A program made the translations under genes and the position numbers. The notes under the pieces were generated by a model, which worked only from the letters and a program-made list of their open reading frames with translations, did no database searches and had not been told where the DNA came from. From CAKZYD01 sp039814715 (GTDB lineage Bacteria > Pseudomonadota > Alphaproteobacteria > Sphingomonadales > CAKZYD01), in the NCBI GenBank assembly GCA_039814715.1, contig JBCCAR010000024.1, positions 1 to 48,941 on the forward strand: 48,941 nt of DNA, given 5' to 3'. Each line of letters starts with the position of its first letter. Position 1 is the stretch's first letter. Below are positions 7,322-17,100 of the stretch, piece after piece.

Positions 7322-9639
7322 CAGCCCTTAGACACAAAGCTGTCGACGACGCGTTTTAGGCCCGCTTTTTCAAATTCCACGCTGAGCTTGTTGCCCTCAA
7401 CATCTTGGACGATGCCGTAGCCGAACTTGTCGTGAAAGACGCGTTCGCCAATCGCATAGCTGCTAGGCGCAGCGCTTACGATCGTCAGTTTTTCTACTTC
7501 CCCATCAATCACGCCCGCACGCCCAAAGCCCGCTTTGCCGCTGGCGCCCTGAGCTCTGCGGTAGCCTGGCCCGCGCTTGCGCCCTAGAGCGTCCCAATCA
7601 TAAGCACTGTCTTGGTATTCATTCTTGCTGCCACTGCGCATCCAGCTCGAGCCAGACTCATACATGCCTGATTGTCGGATATGCTCCACGTGACTGGCCG
7701 GGAGCTCATCTACAAAGCGAGACGGGATAGAAGACTGCCACTTGCCATATAGTTGCCGGTTGGCTGCATAGGAAATCGCAACCTCCTTGCGCCCACGCGT
7801 AACGCCCACATAGGCAAGCCTGCGTTCTTCTTCGAGGCTCTTTTGCCCGCCTTCATCGAGTGAGCGCTGCGAAGGGAATAGACCTTCCTCCCACCCAGGC
7901 AAAAACACATGATCAAATTCAAGGCCTTTGGCGGCATGGAGCGTCATGATGGAGACCTTTTCTTCCGCACTGGCTTGCTCGGTATCCATGACCAAGCTGA
8001 CATGCTCTAAAAAGCTCGCGAGGCTATCGAATTCGCCCATGGCGCGGCTGAGTTCAGCCAAATTGTCGAGCCGCCCGCGCGCATCGGGGCTGCGGTCTTT
8101 CATCAGCATTTGTGTATAGCCGCTTTCCTCGAGCGCAAGCTCAGCCAAACGGTCATGGCGCATCTCTTCAATGGCCTCACGCCAACGGTCAAAATCGGCA
8201 ATGAGGCTCAGAAGACTGGTTTTAGCCTTGCCGCGAAGCTCATCTGTGCCCGCAATCATGCGCGCGGCGGCCATCATGGAGCTACCCTGCGCGCGCGCCA
8301 AGCCATACAGCGTGCGCACGGACTTGTCGCCAATGCCGCGCGCGGGAACGTTGATGATACGCTCAAAGGCTAAGTCATCATCCGGCTGAGCAATAACGCG
8401 CAGATAGGCCATCGCGTCGCGGATTTCTTTACGCTCATAAAAGCGCGGTCCGCCGACAACCCGGTAGGGTACATGCAGCGTTAAAAACCTGTCTTCAAAA
8501 TACCGCATCTGGCTCGAGGCACGCACCAAGATGGCCATCTCATTTAGTGAGACTTTCTGGCGCTGTAGCTGCTCTATCTCCTCTCCAACCTGGCGCGCCT
8601 CTTCCTGCCCATCCCAGACGGCCCGAACTTTGATCTGACTGCCTTCATCCCCATGGCTCCACAGGGTTTTGCCAAGCCGCTCTGTATTGTGGTCAATCAA
8701 GTGGGAGGCAACTTTCAAGATTGCCTGCGTGGACCGGTAATTCTGCTCAAGGCGAATGACTTTCGCGCCAGGAAAATCGCGCTCAAAGCGCAGGATGTTG
8801 CCGACTTCGGCGCCGCGCCAGCCATAGATCGACTGGTCATCGTCGCCAACGCAGCAGATATTACCATGCTTCTGCGCTAGCAGCCGAAGCCACAGATATT
8901 GGCTCACATTCGTGTCTTGATACTCATCCACCAGAATATATCGAAACCGGCTTTGATAGTCGGCAAGCACATCTGGATGGGCTTGAAAAATAGAGATGAT
9001 ATGCAGCAAAAGATCGCCAAAGTCGCACGCATTGAGCGTCCGCAGACGACTTTGATACTCGGCATACAGCTTGATACCTTTCCCATCAGCAAAGCTATGA
9101 GCGTCTTCTTTAGGCACCTTATCTGGCGTTAAGCCTTTGTTTTTCCAGTGATCAATCAAACCCGCAAGCTGCCGCGCGGGCCAACGCTTTGGATCGATAT
9201 TTTCTGCTTCGATCAGCTGCTTGAGCAGCCGGATTTGATCATCAGTGTCTAAAATCGTGAAACTGGACTTCAGCCCTACCAGCTCGGCATGGCGGCGCAG
9301 AATTTTTGCAGAAACGGAATGAAAGGTGCCCACCCAAGGCATGGCCTCGGCCGATGGGCCAATGATTTGCCCCACACGGTTCACCATTTCGCGGGCGGCT
9401 TTGTTGGTGAAGGTGACGGCTAAAATCTGGCTCGGCCAAGCGCTTTGGGTCCACAGCAAATGGGCAAGCCGGGTCGTCAGCGCCCGGGTTTTGCCCGTGC
9501 CGGCGCCAGCAAGCATCAAAACAGCCCCATCAAGCGTTAAAACAGCCTCGCGCTGCGGAGCATTTAGGCCCTTGAGGTAGGCAGGCTCTGGCTCGCTTGA
9601 GGGCAGATCGTTTTCAAAGCTGGGGGCAGAATCACTCAT
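7321..9639 (-). CDS. uvrD: ATP-dependent DNA helicase UvrD/PcrA
   Basis: A 772-aa superfamily 1A 3'-5' helicase for nucleotide excision repair, mismatch repair and removal of RecA filaments. Motif Q region LNAPQREAV (25-33), Walker A AGAGTGKT (44-51), motif Ia VTFTNKAA (74-82), Walker B ILVDEYQDT (235-243), motif III DDDQSIYGWRGA, motif IV LEQNYRST, motif V TLHAAKGLEF and motif VI AYVGVTR are all present. The C-terminal 50 residues match the Tudor-like RNA-polymerase-binding fold of PcrA/UvrD (FGYGIVQDVEGNKLSVEF). Length is typical. It is the first gene of a uvrD-prmA pair with a one-base overlap. No clear LexA box was seen upstream. Confidence 0.97.
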   Translation of the reverse strand: MSDSAPSFENDLPSSEPEPAYLKGLNAPQREAVLTLDGAVLMLAGAGTGKTRALTTRLAHLLWTQSAWPSQILAVTFTNKAAREMVNRVGQIIGPSAEAMPWVGTFHSVSAKILRRHAELVGLKSSFTILDTDDQIRLLKQLIEAENIDPKRWPARQLAGLIDHWKNKGLTPDKVPKEDAHSFADGKGIKLYAEYQSRLRTLNACDFGDLLLHIISIFQAHPDVLADYQSRFRYILVDEYQDTNVSQYLWLRLLAQKHGNICCVGDDDQSIYGWRGAEVGNILRFERDFPGAKVIRLEQNYRSTQAILKVASHLIDHNTERLGKTLWSHGDEGSQIKVRAVWDGQEEARQVGEEIEQLQRQKVSLNEMAILVRASSQMRYFEDRFLTLHVPYRVVGGPRFYERKEIRDAMAYLRVIAQPDDDLAFERIINVPARGIGDKSVRTLYGLARAQGSSMMAAARMIAGTDELRGKAKTSLLSLIADFDRWREAIEEMRHDRLAELALEESGYTQMLMKDRSPDARGRLDNLAELSRAMGEFDSLASFLEHVSLVMDTEQASAEEKVSIMTLHAAKGLEFDHVFLPGWEEGLFPSQRSLDEGGQKSLEEERRLAYVGVTRGRKEVAISYAANRQLYGKWQSSIPSRFVDELPASHVEHIRQSGMYESGSSWMRSGSKNEYQDSAYDWDALGRKRGPGYRRAQGASGKAGFGRAGVIDGEVEKLTIVSAAPSSYAIGERVFHDKFGYGIVQDVEGNKLSVEFEKAGLKRVVDSFVSKG

Positions 9640-9766
9640 GCCGTTAACATAGCATTGGGCAGCAGAAATGTGACACCGCTTTCGCAGCGGATCATACTTT
9701 TACTCTCTTCATAAGGCGCAAGCCGCGCCGCCATAATACCGCTTCAAGCCAACAACGTTTCTTAAT

Positions 9767-9832
9767 GCCCGGGCGAAGACCGGGGCACAGTATAACCGCC
9801 TATCCCGCTGTGTCCCGGATCACGCCCGGGAC
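9767..9832. repeat. Pair of CCGGG palindromic elements (REP-like)
   Basis: Two GC-rich hairpins lie 24 bases apart: GCCCGGGCGAAGACCGGGGC (9767-9786) and GTCCCGG-ATCACGC-CCGGGAC (9812-9832, perfect 7-bp stem). They sit in the 207-bp gap between uvrD and the methyltransferase gene, where both genes are on the minus strand. Short intergenic palindromes built on CCCGGG are commonly dispersed in alphaproteobacterial chromosomes. They may end or protect the upstream methyltransferase transcript. A short CCGCT/AGCGG repeat also lies at 9674-9688 in this gap. Confidence 0.5.
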
Positions 9833-9846
9833 GGTGGTTGCGAGCA

Positions 9847-10677
9847 TTACGCCGTTGCCGTCACAATCCACGACGCAGCATCAAGCTCAAACGGACCGCC
9901 CGCCCCGCATTCATCTTTAATCGCATCCATCACCGCCAATTTGATGGGGTCAGCGTCAAGTTCTTGCTCCTTGATCAAACTTGCAACAGGACCAAGCGTG
10001 GTCATAAAGCTCCCTGCCTCATCCAGCGTGCTGCCAGGCAAACGCAGCTTGCCATGCCATCGCTCCATGGACACGTCCCGCCAGCCAGCGGCTTTGAAAA
10101 TCGAGAGTACACGGGCTTTGTCAGCAAAGGCAAATGGCCCAGGGGCATGCGGGTCTGGCGGCTGAGGTGGCTCTTTCAGCAGCGGTATAGCAGACATCAT
10201 GGGTACAGCCAGCCAGGCATTCTTTGGCATCTCTTGCCAGCATACGGCTGAGAACCTACCCCCCGACCGCATCAGAGCGTGCAATTTGGTAAAGGCATCG
10301 ACGGGGTCTTCAAAAAACATGATGCCATAGCGAGATATCATCGCATCGGCTAGCGTATCCAGCTCGGCCAGCGTTGCATCGCCTTCAATAAATTTTACGT
10401 CGGCGCCTGCTGCTGCAGCGCGGGCTTTGGCGACTTGCAGCATGGGATGGGACACATCAAGGCCCGTGCACTGCGCTGCCGGGAACGCTTCCTTCGCCGC
10501 AAGAGTAAGGGCTCCAGCGCCGCAGCCAATATCAAGCAATGCGGTGGGCTCGCTGCCATTGAGCCCCGATAACACTGGCTGCAAAAACGGCTCTAGTATC
10601 CCGTCGAGGGTATCAGCTTCCTTCGCCCAAAAATCGCCCGCATCTGCGTTCCAGTATTCCTTCTGGTCTTCATTCAT
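9847..10677 (-). CDS. Class I SAM-dependent methyltransferase
   Basis: A 276-aa Rossmann-fold methyltransferase. The SAM-binding motif is LLDIGCGAGALTL (47-59), followed by the acidic GLDVSHPML, the D-loop EGDATL and post-motif SRYGIMFFEDP. The overall pattern (YWNADAGDFW near the N-terminus, R-G-MFF after motif II) resembles Methyltransf_11/UbiE-like enzymes of unknown substrate. GGAGG sits five bases before the ATG. It lies 24 bases after an aldehyde dehydrogenase gene and probably shares its transcript. The acceptor cannot be named. Confidence 0.85.
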   Translation of the reverse strand: MNEDQKEYWNADAGDFWAKEADTLDGILEPFLQPVLSGLNGSEPTALLDIGCGAGALTLAAKEAFPAAQCTGLDVSHPMLQVAKARAAAAGADVKFIEGDATLAELDTLADAMISRYGIMFFEDPVDAFTKLHALMRSGGRFSAVCWQEMPKNAWLAVPMMSAIPLLKEPPQPPDPHAPGPFAFADKARVLSIFKAAGWRDVSMERWHGKLRLPGSTLDEAGSFMTTLGPVASLIKEQELDADPIKLAVMDAIKDECGAGGPFELDAASWIVTATA

Positions 10678-10701
10678 GCGGGCCTCCGCTGCGACAAAAG
10701 A

Positions 10702-12177
10702 CTAAAGTTTAGGCGGCGCCTGATCAAATAACAATGTTTTGACTTCCAAATACGGTTCAATACCAACCGTGCCGCCTTCGCGGCCAATGCCAGATTGCTT
10801 GAAGCCGCCAAACGCAACAGAGAAATCTGCCTTCGCGCCATTGTTGCCGACAGTTCCAGTCCGCATCTTACGCGACACATCATAGGCTTTTTGAACATCG
10901 CTCGTATAAACGCCGCCAGCCAGGCCAAAGTCAGACTGGTTGGCCATTGCAACGGCTTCCTCAAGCGTATCATAAGGGATGACGCACAGCACTGGCCCGA
11001 ATATCTCTTCTTGAGCGATACGCATGTCGTTGCGCACATCTGCAAACACAGTTGGCTCGATGTAATAGCCTTTGGCTAAATGGTCTGGCCGATTGCCGCC
11101 ATAGGCCAAGCGCGCACCTTCATTTTTGCCGATCTCAATATAGTCTAGCACCCGCGTGAGTTGGCGCTCCATCGCAAGCGGGCCAAGGCGCACGCCTTCG
11201 TCCAAAGGGTCACCGATACGAACCGTCTCCAGGTCTGCGATCAAAGCCTCTAAGAATGCATCCTGCATCGCCCGGGGAACCAAGGCGCGTGTGAGCGCGG
11301 CGCAGTTCTGGCCGCTGAGCATGACCATATTGCCTGCTAAGCTTTTTGCCGAAGCCGCTATATCACAATCGTCCAAGAGTATAGCGGCGGACTTACCGCC
11401 AAGTTCAAGCGTGACGCGCGCCATACGTTCTGCACATACCGAGGCAATGCGTTTGCCCGCAGCGACGCTGCCCGTGAAGCTGACTTTATCAACACCGGTG
11501 TGGCGGACCAGATAATCAGACACGTCACGCCCCGCCACGATGAGGTTCACAACACCAGGCGGCAAGCCGGCCTCGTGGGCGCCCTGGGCAACCAAATAGG
11601 CTTCAAGCGGCGTTTCTGGCGCCGGTTTCATAATAACCGGGCAGCCGGCCATGAGCGCGGGGCCGATCTTGTTCAGCATCGTCGCCAGCGGCGCATTCCA
11701 CGGCGCAATGGCCGCCACAACGCCCACGGGCTCACGCACAATTGCGCGGAAATCCTCATATTGATCAAAGACTTCGATGAAGGGATAGGTGTCAGCAAGC
11801 GCAACATTGCGGTCGATCGCGCTAATGGAATAGCCGCCAGAATTCGCGGCCATGCCTTTTAAGGTTCCAGCTTGGGCCATCCAAGCCTTGGCGAAGTCTT
11901 CACCCTTCCCGCGCAAAGTCTCAGCAAAGCGGCTTAAGTGCTCAGCGCGTTCTTGCGGCGTCATTGTTGGCCAGGGGCCAGTATCAAAAGCGGAACGTGC
12001 GGCAGCGACGGCAGCATCGACGTCGGCTTCATCTGCCAAGGCGACGCTGACCACTTTGTCTTCCGTTACTGGAGAGATGATCTCCCAATGGTCATCACTT
12101 GCAGGGGATTGCCAAGCTCCGTCCCAATAGAATTGATTGATAGGCAGAGATTTGATGCCAGAAAGGTCTAGAGCCAT
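10702..12177 (-). CDS. NAD(P)-dependent aldehyde dehydrogenase
   Basis: A 491-aa enzyme of the ALDH superfamily that oxidises an aldehyde to the acid. Catalytic and cofactor residues are present: Asn161 (APWNAPL), Lys184 (MKPAPETP), the FTGS motif (234-237), Glu258 (TLELGGKS) and nucleophile Cys292 (GQNCAALTR). EEIFGPVL and the NNGAKADFSVAFGGFKQSGIGREGG C-terminal region are also typical (the latter in two parts, NNGAKADFSVAFGG and FKQSGIGREGG). Substrate is not determined; Ala rather than Thr follows the NC pair. A methyltransferase gene follows 24 bases downstream. A gap of about 100 bases separates it from the ClC gene, with no visible signal. Confidence 0.93.
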   Translation of the reverse strand: MALDLSGIKSLPINQFYWDGAWQSPASDDHWEIISPVTEDKVVSVALADEADVDAAVAAARSAFDTGPWPTMTPQERAEHLSRFAETLRGKGEDFAKAWMAQAGTLKGMAANSGGYSISAIDRNVALADTYPFIEVFDQYEDFRAIVREPVGVVAAIAPWNAPLATMLNKIGPALMAGCPVIMKPAPETPLEAYLVAQGAHEAGLPPGVVNLIVAGRDVSDYLVRHTGVDKVSFTGSVAAGKRIASVCAERMARVTLELGGKSAAILLDDCDIAASAKSLAGNMVMLSGQNCAALTRALVPRAMQDAFLEALIADLETVRIGDPLDEGVRLGPLAMERQLTRVLDYIEIGKNEGARLAYGGNRPDHLAKGYYIEPTVFADVRNDMRIAQEEIFGPVLCVIPYDTLEEAVAMANQSDFGLAGGVYTSDVQKAYDVSRKMRTGTVGNNGAKADFSVAFGGFKQSGIGREGGTVGIEPYLEVKTLLFDQAPPKL

Positions 12178-12275
12178 AGGTCTTAATGTCCGCGTTTTAG
12201 GGTGTTTGCGCAGAGCTAACGCATCCCAGCGCGGACGGCCACACAGGTGGTGTCGTTTAATCGCTCACTGGATTT

Positions 12276-14072
12276 TCAGGATGGCGATTTGGTGCCGCGC
12301 ATCTCTTCTTCGTTTTCAATCAGCAAGCGATTGAATGCCGCCAAGACATCTGTTTCATGCAGCACGCCGACAACACGGCGCTCTTGCACGTTGTTTAAGA
12401 CCGGGGCCACATCTTGATCGCGGCTCTGCATTAACGTTAGGGCCTGCGCTAAATTGTCTTTTGCAACAATGACTTTACCGGTCGGCCGCGCCAAATCATA
12501 GGCCAGGACCAGCGTATCAAGGCGCTCATCATAAAGGTCTGACGTCAGATCGTTGATCGCGATCTCGCCGATGAAGCGCTCAGCCTCGTCCACCACCACC
12601 AACATGCCGCGGCGCTGCGTGGCCAGCAAAGCGCGGATGCGGCCCAGCTGCGTGGTGGCTGGGATGGTCACATAGTCCTGATCCATGACGCTATCGACTG
12701 TACGCGTGCGCAAGGTAAGGCGCGCGCGGCTATCGGTAAGCGCGAGGCCGCGGCGCTTAAGCTGCAAATTAAAAAAGCTCACATCAAACAGCCGGCTAGC
12801 GATGAGGCTGGCAACGGCGGTCGCCCCCATCAGCGCCAGAGTGACTTGATAGCTGCCAGTTAATTCAAAGACGATCAGGATGGTGGAAATAGGCGCACCG
12901 AGAACTGCGCCTGCAACGGCGGCCATACCGACAATCGCATAGAGACCATGCGGGGCAGACAGCTCAGGAAAAATCTGCGTCGCGAGCATCCCGAACGCGC
13001 CGCCAAGCATCGCACCCAGGAACAAGGAGACAGAAAAAACACCGGTGCCAAAGCGCCCGGCGATGCAGATCGCAGACAAAACTATCTTGCCCCCCAGGAG
13101 AATGACAAGCGCGAGAAACGGCAGCTGCATTGTGAGCGCATCTGTCGTCGCGCCATAGCCCACACCAAGCAGCTCTGGCATGAGCAATGCGCAAATGCCA
13201 ACTGCAACACCGGCAATGCAAGGGTTGGTCCAGCGCGGCAAGGGTAAGCGCTGATAGATATCCTCCGCCAGGACAACGCATCGCATAAACGCTATAGCCA
13301 CTAGCGCAGCAAAGCCGCCTAGGATAAGGAAGGCTGGGACCTCTAAGAAGCTCGCAATGGTGTAATCGGGAATGTTAAAGGCTGGAAAATCCCCGATGTG
13401 AATGCGCGTGACTATAGTGCCAAGCACCCCGGAAATGACAATTGGCGCAAAGGACGCAATGGCGTAGCTCCCAAGAACCACTTCAAGTGCAAAGAAAACC
13501 CCAGCGATCGGCGCATTGAAGCTGGCCGCAATCGCCGCCGCGACGCCGCAGCCAAGCAACGTGCGCGCAGTCGCGGGCGGCGCTTTGAGCCACCCAGAAA
13601 CTGACGAGGCAAGGGCTGCGCCCAAATGGATCATGGGACCCTCGCGCCCCACGGAAGAGCCCGTGCCCAGGGCCATGACAGAGATGAGCGCGCTGGAGAA
13701 CGCGCGGCGCACGCGCACACGGCCACCTCCAACCATATTGGCCTCAATCACATCGGCGACAGAACCAGCGGGCTGGCCGCCCAGCAGCGAGCGCAGCATA
13801 AGCGCGACGAGTATCCCGCCGACAATTGGCGGGAAGACACGCAGGTACCAATCAAGCGCGCGCAACCAATCGACCATATCCTCGGCAGCTGTACCGAAGG
13901 CAAGAAATTGAACTGAGTCCACGCCAATGCGAAACCCCAGCGCCGCATAACCGACCATAATGCCGATAACAGCTGCTGACAGCCCAGTTGCCACAGGGTC
14001 GGTACCGCGGTCACCCAGCGTTCGAAACCACTCAACGGTTTGTGAATAACTACCCTTGAGCCAGCCTAACAT
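12276..14072 (-). CDS. ClC-family chloride channel/transporter with CBS domains
   Basis: A 598-aa membrane protein: about 430 residues of ClC core with roughly ten or more hydrophobic segments, then two CBS domains (VDSVMDQDYVTIPATTQLGR onward) that sense nucleotides. The gating glutamate motif GREGP is intact (142-146, Glu144). The position equal to the internal proton glutamate of E. coli ClC (Glu203) is Val198 in FFALEVVLGS, as in true chloride channels. The GxFxP motif is GVFSVSL, without Pro, and the inner-gate Tyr appears replaced by Phe (DVSFFNLQ). These suggest chloride flux not coupled to protons, as an inference. It is divergent to the AsmA-type gene. Confidence 0.92.
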   Translation of the reverse strand: MLGWLKGSYSQTVEWFRTLGDRGTDPVATGLSAAVIGIMVGYAALGFRIGVDSVQFLAFGTAAEDMVDWLRALDWYLRVFPPIVGGILVALMLRSLLGGQPAGSVADVIEANMVGGGRVRVRRAFSSALISVMALGTGSSVGREGPMIHLGAALASSVSGWLKAPPATARTLLGCGVAAAIAASFNAPIAGVFFALEVVLGSYAIASFAPIVISGVLGTIVTRIHIGDFPAFNIPDYTIASFLEVPAFLILGGFAALVAIAFMRCVVLAEDIYQRLPLPRWTNPCIAGVAVGICALLMPELLGVGYGATTDALTMQLPFLALVILLGGKIVLSAICIAGRFGTGVFSVSLFLGAMLGGAFGMLATQIFPELSAPHGLYAIVGMAAVAGAVLGAPISTILIVFELTGSYQVTLALMGATAVASLIASRLFDVSFFNLQLKRRGLALTDSRARLTLRTRTVDSVMDQDYVTIPATTQLGRIRALLATQRRGMLVVVDEAERFIGEIAINDLTSDLYDERLDTLVLAYDLARPTGKVIVAKDNLAQALTLMQSRDQDVAPVLNNVQERRVVGVLHETDVLAAFNRLLIENEEEMRGTKSPS

Positions 14073-14192
14073 CTTGAAGCAACCACATTCTCCCCTTAGC
14101 GTTCACATAGCTATGGCAGAAGGCACCCCCGCAGTGCCAGCGAATAAGCAGGAAGAGCCTGACTTTCGCTTTTAAAATGGAGAGATAGGCCA

Positions 14193-17100
14193 GTGAAACG
14201 GACCGCGCTGCTCATCATTGGACTGTTTGCAGCGCTTGCTGCCGTTGTTTTGATTGTGCCATCGTTTTTTAATTGGAATAGCCAGAAGGAGCTCATCCAA
14301 GAGCGCGCGAGTGCCGCGCTGGGGCAGAGTGTGCGCATTGAAGGTGACTTATCCCTCGCCATCTTGCCGCGCCCGCGTTTGTCGGCCAAAGGACTTAGCG
14401 TTGGCGATCGCACGGCTTTGACTGAGGGGCCTTTTATTGCCGCGGAGTTAGTTGATATCCAAGTTGCGTTTCTGCCGCTGCTGTCTGGCAAAATCAAAGC
14501 CAACACAATCTTGCTGCAGCAACCAAAGATCGTCGTCCAAACCGGCCAAAGCGAAGCGCAGGAGACAAGCGGGGAGCCTGGCGCACAGCCAGACATTGCT
14601 TTGCCAGAAGTGATTGTGCAGGGCGGCAGCGTGGTTTTCGTTGACGCCGCTACAAATCAAGAAACGCGGATATCCAATATCAACGTGACACTTGCAGCGC
14701 AGTCCATCAACGGGCCCTTCGCAATCGATGGCGCGCTTAATTTTGAAGACAAACCGCTGGATTTGACAGTCAAAACAGGGCGTCTTGACGAGCCGAATTT
14801 TCCCTTTGAAGCAAAGCTCGCAACCGCAGGGGGGAGCGCCTTTACCGCCGCTCTGAATGGTACAGCGTCTGACATTTTAGGGCGTTCACCGCGGGCTCAA
14901 GCCTCCCTCAACGTCAATGCAAGAGACCTTGGCCAGACGCTTCAGCAACTCACAGGCGCGCCAGCGCCAACACTCTCAGGTCAGCGGCTGCGCGTTGAAG
15001 GTGATGTGTCCTTGGCCGGTGAGCGTTTATTGATGCCCGCTATCACCGTTGCCCTTGGCGATATTGCTGCGCAAGCCAGCGGCGAGGTTGTGTTTAGCGG
15101 GCCGGAGATCGCAGCCACCCTCACTTTAAGCGCGGGGCGCGTTGACATAACGCCGTATATGACTGGTGACACACAGACAGACGCCTTACTCGAACCGATT
15201 GAGGCAGCTCTCCCATCAGGCATCAAAGCAACGATTAAAGCAGACATCGACCGCTTGGATGGCTTGCCAGTACCCCTCCAGCGAATTGCTATGGCGGCGC
15301 GTTTAACCGATGGCCGGGTTGATGTTTCGCTAACCCGCGCGCTGCTGCCCGGCGGCGTATCCCTGACCACTGATTTGACATTTAAAGACAGTGGCGGCCA
15401 GCTTATGGGGCCCTTCAAGGCTAGGATTCTCGGCGCAAATGCGGCGCCGCTTTTGTCTCAGCTTTTAGGTCCAGATAGCACATTACCACCTTCTCCTATC
15501 CCGCTCGATCTGCAACTGGATGGCGCGCTGGAGCGCAAAGATGTGCGCCTAAAAGCGCTCGTTGGCTCCATTGGCGAAACAACGCTGAATGCGTCGGCAA
15601 GCGCCGCCTATGGGCCAGCGCCCCGAGCCGCGGTCACGGCGCGTTTAGGCCGCGTTAATGCCGATCACTGGATCGGCAACGGCGACACTAAGGCGCCCAC
15701 TACGCCACCTGAAACACCCGCTTTCAGCGGCACGATCAATGCTGACGTTCAAATCGCTTCTTTGTTGCGCGGTGGTGAAGTTTATGACGACCTACGGTTG
15801 GTGGGTTCTGTTAAAGACGATACAGCAACTTTAGAAACCCTCAGCCTTGGGCGAGCGCCGGGCGCAACAGTTTCCGCCTCTGGCCGCGTGTCGGGCTTAT
15901 CAAAGGACGCGGCGGGGCTGAATTTAGCCTTTAAGGCAAGCGGCAAAACAGCTGGGCAGCTCATGGCCCTGGCTGGTCAGGCGCCCAGCGACATTCTGGA
16001 AAAGGCTGGTAGCGTTTCCGTTTCAGGGCAAATCACAGGCACATCACAAGCGCCGGATATCGCGATCTCAGGCGCGATTGGCACAGCAAAACTTGCTGCA
16101 AATGCGCAGCTGACAAAGCTTGATAGCAAAGCCCCAGCGATGCGCGGAAATGCGACGCTCTCGCATCCCAACCTAGGCGCTTTTTTAGCCAAGCTAGACT
16201 TAATGGACCAAGCGCAGCAGACACCCAGCGCGCAAGCGTTTCAGTTAGAAGCCCAATTTAATAGTGTTGGAGAGAGCCTGAGCGCGCAGCTAAACGGCGG
16301 CACCAAGGCCGGCCAAATTAAAGCACGCTATGACGCTGCAACGCAGCGCCAGGAAATCACTTTCAATGCCAACGCGCCTGATCTGACAACGTTTGTCCGC
16401 TCCTTAGGCATTGGCTTCGACCCTACAGGCGCGCAGCTCGGCGGCCTGAAGGCGAATATTGCGCTGGAAGGGCCTGATAATGCGCTGGTATCACGCACTT
16501 TAGAGTTGGAGGTGGGGCCGGCGCGCTTAAGCGGGTCGGGCAAAATAGACATGAGCGGCGCGGTAACGCAGGTTGATCTGCGCCTAACAGGCGACAATCT
16601 CGATTTGGCTAGGCTGCTGCCGCAAGCGGATACAGGCGCGCAGCAAGTCGCTTCAGGCACCGGTCAGCGCTGGTCAAAAGAGCCGTTGGATCTCGCCATA
16701 CTAGAAAGCGTTGACGGCGTCATTCGCCTGGATATGAACAGGCTGACCTGGCAGGCATATGAGCTACAAAACGCAAGCGCAAGCATCTCCAGCCAAGGCC
16801 GCAACGTGCGCATGGGTTTAGACCGCGGCGTTCTGTTTAATGGCCCAGCCTCCTTTGCGGTTACGCTGGATGGCAAGGACACGCCCAAACTGTCTTTAGA
16901 GATGGCCATCAAAGATGGCGACGTCGCCAAAGCAACACAGTCCAGCGCGGCCATCGCTCCGCTCACTGGCACCTTTAATCTCAACGGGGATTTCACCGGT
17001 AGTGGCATAAGCGAATATGACATCGTCAAAACGCTGAATGGTCAGGCGCGTTTTTCTGCGCAAGACGGCATGGTGAATGGCATTGACATCGTGCGCATCA

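Noticed and set aside
9640..9846. Possible LexA box upstream of uvrD
   Set aside because: No GTTC-N7-GTTC or GAAC-N7-GAAC pattern was found in the gap.
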